From positions 310,001-374,000 of the forward strand of contig NW_024067891.1 in NCBI RefSeq assembly GCF_009389715.1: 64,000 bases of DNA. Reading direction: 5' to 3'. The stretch's first letter is position 1. Each line of letters starts with the position of its first letter. This DNA comes from Phoenix dactylifera (Eukaryota > Streptophyta > Magnoliopsida > Arecales > Arecaceae). Below, piece after piece: positions 57,794-64,000 of the stretch. The notes beneath the pieces were generated by a model, which was not told the origin of the DNA, did not search any database, and was given only the letters and a program-made list of their open reading frames with translations. The translations under genes were made by a program, and so were the position numbers.

Positions 57794-58705
57794 TCGGGGT
57801 CGACTCAACTTACTGTTCATTAGACTTGGGGTCGACTCAACCTTCTCTAGGGTCGACTCAAACTTCACTGGGGTCGATCTCTGCTACAGTGGGGTCGGCC
57901 TTCTCAGGAACCTTGTATTTTCGGCTTTTTCACTAGGGTTGACTCAACCTTTCTTGGGGTCGACCCATGCTATAGTGGGGTCGACTCAAGCTCCATTAGG
58001 GTCGACCCTCTCAGGGATTCCAGAGACATAATTTTGAACACATATTCTTGGGGTCGGCTCATGTTCAGTTGGGGTCGGCTCCATTGGGGTTGGCTCAAGT
58101 GTTCCTAGGGTTGGCTCCATGTGGGGTCGGCTCAAGGAAACTTGGGATCGGCCCTCTCAGTAAATTCAAGAGAGTTGTTTTCTTGATGATTCAAACTAGG
58201 GTCGGCTCAAGATTCTTTGGGGTCAGCTCCTCTCCTGGGGTCGGCTCAAGGATACATGGGGTCGGCTCCACTCACTGTTCATCTATGCCAGATGGTTCCA
58301 AGGTGTGCCAGGGTCGACTCCATTTCCTCTGGGGTCGACTCAATCCACACTTTCCTACATCTTAAGGTTAGACTAATTCATATAATCAATGAAACATATT
58401 TCAAGTAATTTTGAGTGTATACCACGATAGAGCTACATACCCTTAACAATAAAAATTACTGTTTTGCCCTTAAGAGTATATTTTACTTGAAACTTTGCTG
58501 AATTAGATTTAAGAGTTCTCTATCACTTTTCTACTACAACTTTTATCTCGTTGTTGATCATTGGAAGACGTCTTGATCTCATTCTCTTAATGTATCATGA
58601 ATGTATCAAGGGTGTCGTATTCATTAGTGATGTATCACGTTAAACTGTATTATTAATTTGATATTCCTTCAATGGTTGTGTATTAAAATAACACTATCAT
58701 CCTCA
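57794..58705 (-). repeat. SIRE-like copia LTR, second part, with GTCGAC repeats
   Basis: It continues from 45671. From 57794 to 58340 it holds at least 15 degenerate repeats of 'ggggtcgactcaa' or 'ggggtcggctca' spaced 20-45 bp. It ends at CA 58705, so the minus-strand LTR starts TGAGGATGATAG. With the first part the LTR is 1742 bp. Confidence 0.8.
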
Positions 58706-58722
58706 ATCTCCCCCTTTTTGAT
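58706..58722 (-). other. Polypurine tract of the SIRE-like element
   Basis: Minus-strand CATCAAAAAGGGGGAGAT directly precedes the LTR start TGAGG. This pattern is typical of copia elements. Confidence 0.75.
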
Positions 58723-59336
58723 GATTACAAAACATTGAGCATGGGCAGATTGACGTTTGTATTAAAATTAGGAGTTTTCAACTTTTCTAAATTTGAAAGT
58801 GAAACCTCCTCCTTTTTAATCCAAATATTGCCAATTTAAACTTTTGATTTTCTCCCCCTTTCTCTTGTATTTTATTAAAGCTGAAACTGTAAAAAAAATT
58901 GAGATAAAGCAAGAGTTTTAGGTTATGTATCGAGGCATGATGAGTACGTGCCAAATTCAGAAATTTTGATTGAAAATTCAGATTTTCTTATTTTGAGAAT
59001 TTTCATTGTTACATATTGCTCCCCCTTAAGTGAATGTAATCTCTTCCTATTTAATTTCCAAACTTATTTCTTCCCCTATATCGCAACTTCTCTCTTTTCT
59101 TACTTCTCCCCCTTTTTGTTATCATCAAAAGAATTTATAGCAATAGATTAATAGAAGCAATAAATGATAAAATCCAAATTTCATTGATCAAAATGAAATA
59201 TTGTAGTACACTGATGCCAAAATTACAATGTTCATCAAATAAGGTGCAAAATACATCAACAAAGTAAAATGCATATGAGAACTAGATAAATCCTAGGCAC
59301 TAATTGTGATGTACACCTATAGTGCTATCATCGAGC
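58723..59336 (-). other. Untranslated spacer between the extra ORF and the 3' LTR
   Basis: AT-rich, with two further 'ccccctttttgttatcatca'-type tracts (near 58853 and 59108) that resemble duplicated polypurine tracts. No frame of interest was seen. Confidence 0.5.
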
Positions 59337-60698
59337 CTAGGGGGAATCTAAAGGCTGTGATCTAGTCCTCATCCTCCTAGCATAAGTGGTGAGGGAAGGT
59401 CTGGCCTGATGGGACTGAGTCTGTCGTGGACCTCTGTGAGCTGGATGACTCTGTGCCGAAACCTCTGACTCAGCTGCTCGGGGCACATATGGACCATGAG
59501 CCTCTCTCTCTCTCTCTAATGCTGTCACCTGGTCTCTGAGGCCTCTAATCTCAACAGTCATACTGTCCATCCTGCTCATCATGCCATTAGAGAGAGTCCT
59601 CACCTGAGCTGACACAAGCTCAGTCATCCTACTCCAAAATTTTTCTGTGCGTCCCGTAGGTGTGGATGATGAAGGTCCTGCCTCTGAATGTGATGTAGGA
59701 TGATCCGTAGGTATCTCAGGTTCAGGGATAGAGTCTCCAAGCTCTGGTGCATCAGCCTCTGGTGCATGTACCCCTGCACCTCCACGCACCCACTGACCGT
59801 CCACCTTCTCATAACCCATGCGCACTAGGGACCGTGCAGTGTAGGTGTCGGTAAATAGCAAATGCCTGGATATCTCTCCCTCTACACATATGTCATGACG
59901 CATGAATATCAAAGTGAGTACCATACCGTAGGGCAAAGAGACTCTCGATTTGCATATGGCCTCACGCATTTGCCTAATCATCATGGCTGGAAGATGTAGA
60001 GGAATACCTTGAATAACATGCTCCATAATGACCAAGTCTCGCTCAGATATATGATCAAATCTCCCACTTTTTGGAAATAGAATTCTACCTATGAAATTAT
60101 GCAATAGCCTCATCTCAGCTGACAAAGAACTAGCTATTACATTTTCTGAGTAATCAAAGTCATCTCTCTCAAAAATTATCTATAGAGCCCTCATCTTGTT
60201 CTCTGGTTGTTCTGGTGTAGCTCCTTCGCAGGGGAGATGAAGCAACTCACTTAGGCTTTCCTCCGAAACATGAACTCGTACTCCTCAGACCTCAGACACA
60301 AGCCCTTCCGGACCGACTTTTAGAAAGACATAGAACTCATGAACTAAGCCCGGGTAGGTCACTAAATCTAGGGAGCACAGATACTCCCATCCTTGCCTTC
60401 GGATCCAATCACCCAAACGGAACCCTTCTTGATCCAAAAATTCGGAATGGACCCTTCTTTCCATGGTTACCGGTCTTCCCGCATATTTAGCTAGTTGAAC
60501 TGAAGGGGAAGGAGGTGGAGGAGGCTGAGCACATGTCTCACCTTGTGGAGGCACTGTAGAAGACTCTCTAGTACGCCCTTTTACAACGGTTGGCCATGAA
60601 ACCCTCTCGGATCTCTTGGCAACGGCTCTCTTGGGTCCCATTTTTACCAAATACTCACTTAGATCTTGATCCAACGATTTGGAGAAGCAATCTAACAC
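59337..60698 (-). pseudogene. Extra ORF downstream of pol in the SIRE-like element, two stops
   Basis: A single frame of 454 codons is interrupted only by TGA (60285-60287) and TAG (near 60182). The N-terminal part is basic and proline-rich (GPKRAVAKRSERVSW; PPPPPSPS). A globular part follows, with EFLDQEGFRLGDWIRRQGW and YPGLVHEFYVFL, then RLLHNFIGRILFPK and SLPYGMVLTLIFM. A Ser/Pro-rich stretch and a coiled coil (EIRGLRDQVTALERERE) follow, with a basic tail. The middle resembles the 'putative plant transposon protein' domain found beside many plant retroelements. Its role is unknown; SIRE/Maximus elements carry an additional ORF in the same place, sometimes called env-like, but no signal peptide or membrane span is seen here. 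Confidence 0.75.
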
Positions 60699-61079
60699 TG
60701 TTTGGAGTTGATTGGAAGGGATTGGAGAGTGGGAAATAGGATTTTAGGAAGGAGACAAAAGGAACGAATGCCCTAATGTACCTCACGGGTCCCCTTTTAA
60801 AAGAGGGGTCCCGCCATTGGGTCGATCCCAGATTTTGCTTGGGTCAACTCAAGGAGGGGTCGACCCCATTCTGGCTCGGGTCGGCCCCAGTTCAATCTTC
60901 CCAAAAGATTTTTTTTTTTAATTCTTCCTTCTTTCTGATCCTTACCAAATCTTTATGGGACATTGATATATGAGTAAGGAGTCTATAAATGAATAATTTT
61001 ACTAATGTTTCATGGGATTTTCAAAATGGGAGGAGAGTATCATAAGACAACTTGTTCCTTTCATTTACTTTCAATCAAA

Positions 61080-61985
61080 GGGATCATATATACCTAATTC
61101 CCTCTTAAGCATGCAGAATCTATCTTCACTTAAAGGTTTTGTAAATATGTCAGCTAATTGTTTCTCGGTACACACATGCTCAATCCATACATCCCCATTT
61201 TGCACATGATCTCTAATGAAGTGATACCTTATTTCAATGTGCTTTGCCTTAGAGTGCGGAACCGGATTTTTGGTAAGATTAATGGCACTAATGTTATCAC
61301 ATTTTATAGGAATATTGTCAAATTTGATTTCATAGTCCTCTAGTTATTGCTTGAGCCATAGTACTTGAGCACAACAACTTCCGGCAGCGATATATTCGGC
61401 CTCAGCCGTTGACAATGCTACTGAATTCTGCTTTTTGCTAAACCATGATATTAAGTTGTTTCCTAGGAATTGATATGTCCCACTAGTGCTCTTCCTATCT
61501 AATTTGCATCCAGCAAAATTTGCATCAGAATATGCAAGTAAATCAAGACAAAAGTCTCTAGAGTACCATAATCCTATATTTGTGGTTCCTCTTAGTTATC
61601 TAAGGATTCTTTTGACAGCACTTAAATATGATTCCTTAGGGTCTGATTGGTATCTAGCACATATTTCCATACTAAATACTATGTCAGGCCTACTAGCAGT
61701 AAGGTAAAGTAAATATCCAATTAAGCCTCTATAGAGTTTTATATCTACACTTTTTTCTTTTTCATCTTTGTCTAGCTTACTAGTGGGGTTCATTGGGGTG
61801 CCTATTTCTTTGTGATTTTCATTTCCAAACTTCTTTAGTATTTTCTTTGTATACTTAGTTTGATGAATAAAAATTCCTTCCTTAGTTTGCTTGATTTGTA
61901 ATCCAAGAAAGAAATTTAGTTCTTCCATCATACTTATCTCAAATTCTTCTTGCATTAATTTAGCAAATTCTTTACAAAGATTATG
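61080..61985 (-). pseudogene. SIRE-like copia reverse-transcriptase end and RNase H
   Basis: It reads FAKLMQEEFEISMMEELNFF, then TKYTKKILKKFG, YLLYLTASRPDIVFS, STAEAEYIAAGSCCAQ and HVCTEKQLADIFTKPL. Stops at 61596-61598 (Tyr codon to TAA) and near 61342 (Gln codon to TAA) interrupt it. Everything upstream of the post-YVDD region is missing beyond 61985. It lies upstream of the extra ORF on the same strand, which gives the order pol, extra ORF, LTR. Confidence 0.85.
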
Positions 61986-62551
61986 ATATGAACCCCGTAA
62001 TATAGATTCTTAGAAACCCACGAACAAGTTGATGAATAACCCAAGAAAAGTCTGAAAATCAGTTTGGAAGAGATAGAACCTCGACCCGATGTTTAGCAAA
62101 ACATGAACCAAAGGTATAGAAGGTTGTTGACGCCACACCCTAATAGAATCAGGATGATAAGTCACTTGAATGCCACAAGGGTTGCCTTGATGAGTTCAAA
62201 GTTCAATAAGGAACCAAAGAAGTGAATAACCTCACAATTTTCATTCAAATTCAAATCTCCCTGTTTACATAAGGAACACCCTTTTTATAGCCAAAGGAAA
62301 ACCTACCAGCCTTTAATTAAAGTCTAATCCCTAAAACAATATTAACTCCACTAGCCATAGTTCAATCTCCTAGGAAATTAATGAAGACAGTTTCCTAGAA
62401 CATTAATGAAGCTCCACTAGTCAAAGTTCAATCTCTTAGGAAATTAATGAAGACAATTTCCTAGAACATTAATGAAGCTCCACTAGCATTTGGAAATTCA
62501 GCAACATAAAACTAAATCTGAAAACTCCAGCAATATTTCCACCAAGTAAGT
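61986..62551. other. Unassigned sequence between two elements
   Basis: It contains 'ccctttttatagcc' (near 62278) and a tandem pair of about 63 bp ('aattaatgaagacagtttcctagaacattaatgaagctccactag', 62376-62490). It may be an LTR piece of another element. No gene. Confidence 0.4.
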
Positions 62552-63559
62552 GTCACGGCTCCTCGAATCGGGGCTGGACCGGACGCGGATCAAGGTATAA
62601 ACCAGATTAGGTCGCTGGACGGGTTCGAGGTCTGACGGTGCTCTCTAGAGATTTGGGCAACTTGGAGACCAAATCTGGGCCCTAGGATCACCTAAGGAAA
62701 CGTGTGCAAGATGTAGGTGGAATACCCAAGAGCATGGGGCCGTGGGCACGTGCTCCAAGGCGTGTATTGTTGAGAATACATGCTGGTTCATCATTAGGAG
62801 GAAAGCTGCTGCAACGAGACTGATTCAGCGTTGTGGGCTTATCTCGAAGCATGGACTGAATCCGGGAAATTGGGATGCATGGAAATGTGTGCCACTGATG
62901 GAGGAACGTGGCATAAGTCTCCAGAAGGCAAGGAACATGTTTTAACACGTTTTTATAACTGAAAACGTGTATGGTTAGAAGACGTGGCTGAAACGCTGTT
63001 TCCACGCGCTTTCACTTTGAGGGGCATTTTGGGAACTCTACAGAAGTCCGTTCAAAGTGAAAAAGGTGCCATCTGGAAGGATTCTTCGTCCTGAATCCAA
63101 CGAATCTAGTTTCATGGTAATCGGAGTTCGTTTGAGGCACGAACTTGGCTGTTTTATCTGATTGCGCAGAATCCTGCGGGAATCGGGGTTTTCCTATCTT
63201 ATCTAGAATTCATCCTTATCTTGTGCATGGGAAGTTGAGTTCGTGAGGGACTTGTAACTGGAGGTTGCTCCTCTATAAGAGGACCCTCAAAGGGGAGGGA
63301 TGGGTATCCGGTAGAGCTGGAGAGGCCAAGAGAGCTTATTGTAATCAGTTGAGTGGTTATTCAATAAAGTTCTCTTCCCCTACATTTCTTCTTTTCCTTC
63401 GTGGTATTTTCTGGTGTTGTGTTTCGCTGCATTATTGTTGTTAGGCGTGACCTAAGTCATAGAGACTAGGTACCCACGCCAGGAAGGCTGATCGGTTATC
63501 TTCGATAGACCGAGCCGCACGTTGTTGGGATTCGCTTTGTAATCCCTTCGTTCGTGTCA
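62552..63559 (+). repeat. 5' LTR of gypsy copy 4
   Basis: 1008 bp, starting TGTCACGG. The end reads CGTGTCA where copies 1 and 2 have CGTGACA. Antisense frame 62688-63005 and sense frame 62742-62945 are the counterparts of the small LTR frames in the other copies. Confidence 0.9.
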
Positions 63560-63561
63560 CT

Positions 63562-63573
63562 TGGTATCAAAGC
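63562..63573 (+). other. Primer binding site of gypsy copy 4
   Basis: TGGTATCAAAGC, two bases after the LTR. One mismatch to the common Met-tRNA site. Confidence 0.8.
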
Positions 63574-63583
63574 CATACCAGAA

Positions 63584-64000
63584 ATGAAGGAGACGACCTC
63601 TACGGTAACTTCCAAGGTGGAAATGGCGGATGCATCATCCTCGACCATGGATCCCAATCCAGCCTCAGGAGGAGGCACGGCGATGGGTGGAGCGCATCCA
63701 GTTGATGATTCTCTGTATGGGTTACGTATTGCATCTCCGGTTATCTCCGCCAACAATCGATTACGGAGGTGCGAGGCCCAAATAGCTGAGGTTGAAGGAC
63801 GGATGGAGGACCTTGAGGGTAGGGACGCAACCCTCCGAGGTGAGATCGCCGCTCAGCTGAACCAGATTTCCTTCGATATGGAGCGGCGCTATAAGGAAGT
63901 GCTGCGGCGTAACGAGGAGTTAGAGATCATGGTGAAGGCTCTCCAAAATCAGGTGGTTGGCCTTTTAAAGGAGAGTACCACCACAGGCGTATCCTCTTCT
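63584..64000 (+). CDS. Chromovirus Gag, copy 4, N-terminal part
   Basis: MKETTSTV start, 139 codons to the window edge without a stop. It is close to copy 1 Gag (ASSSTMDPNPASGGG, SLYGLRIASPVIS, GRMEDLEGRDATLRGE) and includes the predicted coiled coil. As far as seen it is intact. Confidence 0.9.
   Translation, partial: MKETTSTVTSKVEMADASSSTMDPNPASGGGTAMGGAHPVDDSLYGLRIASPVISANNRLRRCEAQIAEVEGRMEDLEGRDATLRGEIAAQLNQISFDMERRYKEVLRRNEELEIMVKALQNQVVGLLKESTTTGVSSS

Larger units (their letters stand above)
62552..64000 (+). mobile_element. Chromovirus-type Ty3/gypsy copy 4, plus strand, cut by the window end
   Basis: A third well-preserved copy of the family (numbered 4 because 44754 is a fragment), in opposite orientation to copies 1 and 2. 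LTR 62552-63559, primer site 63562-63573, gag from 63584. It gives the sense view of the family: TATA-like box at 63279 and AATAAA at 63363-63368. Confidence 0.92.

Noticed and set aside
57794..58340. A CRISPR-like array, because of regularly recurring short repeats
   Set aside because: The repeats are degenerate, spacing varies, the repeat continues into LTR sequence, and the genome is plant nuclear.

Overview
This is plant nuclear DNA, almost certainly from a monocot and possibly a palm. The evidence is AT-rich introns with GT-AG borders, a NAC transcription-factor gene with monocot-like sequence, and nested LTR retrotransposons filling more than half of the window. The species is inference; no marker here fixes it. 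No rRNA, organellar or bacterial-type operon was seen.

Two host genes lie tail to tail. The first (+, 8819-13473) is a six-exon NAC gene of the NAC028/NAC045/NAC086-like clade. Its last exon encodes a C-terminal transmembrane anchor. Its fourth exon holds one base too many, so the frame as read stops before the anchor. The second (-, 26316-32760) is an eleven-exon gene for a 407-residue secreted glycoprotein of unknown function. All its exons join in frame, including a 14-nt microexon.

Region by region: 1-4740 is unassigned GC-rich sequence, a decayed LTR with duplicated blocks, a fragment of a SIRE-like copia LTR and short tandem repeats. 4741-8280 shows no gene. 8282-13473 is the NAC gene with a G-box, a TATA box and an upstream ORF. 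13722-22330 is a decayed SIRE/Maximus-like copia LTR plus gag, split by a young copia element (15184-22118, target duplication TAAAG) that is one amber codon from a continuous gag-pol. 23223-26100 is an LTR with internal debris of another SIRE-like copia, ending just beyond the 3' end of the glycoprotein gene. 26316-32760 is that gene, with a foldback MITE in intron 2 and a GC-rich insert in intron 9. 34498-39832 holds Ty3-type remnants. 39833-44753 holds two half-copies of a second copia family around one LTR.

44754-58705 is a three-layer nest. A SIRE-like LTR is split by a chromodomain Ty3/gypsy element, whose own left LTR is split by a second, younger copy of the same family (46034-52692). 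58706-61985 is the interior of the SIRE-like element, with an extra ORF downstream of pol. 62552 to the end is a fourth gypsy copy, on the + strand, cut by the window edge.

The transposon layers give a relative history: SIRE-like copia elements are oldest, then gypsy copy 2, then gypsy copy 1; the young copia is an independent recent arrival. Most transposon reading frames carry only one or a few breaks, mainly CpG-type or C-to-T stops and single-base indels.
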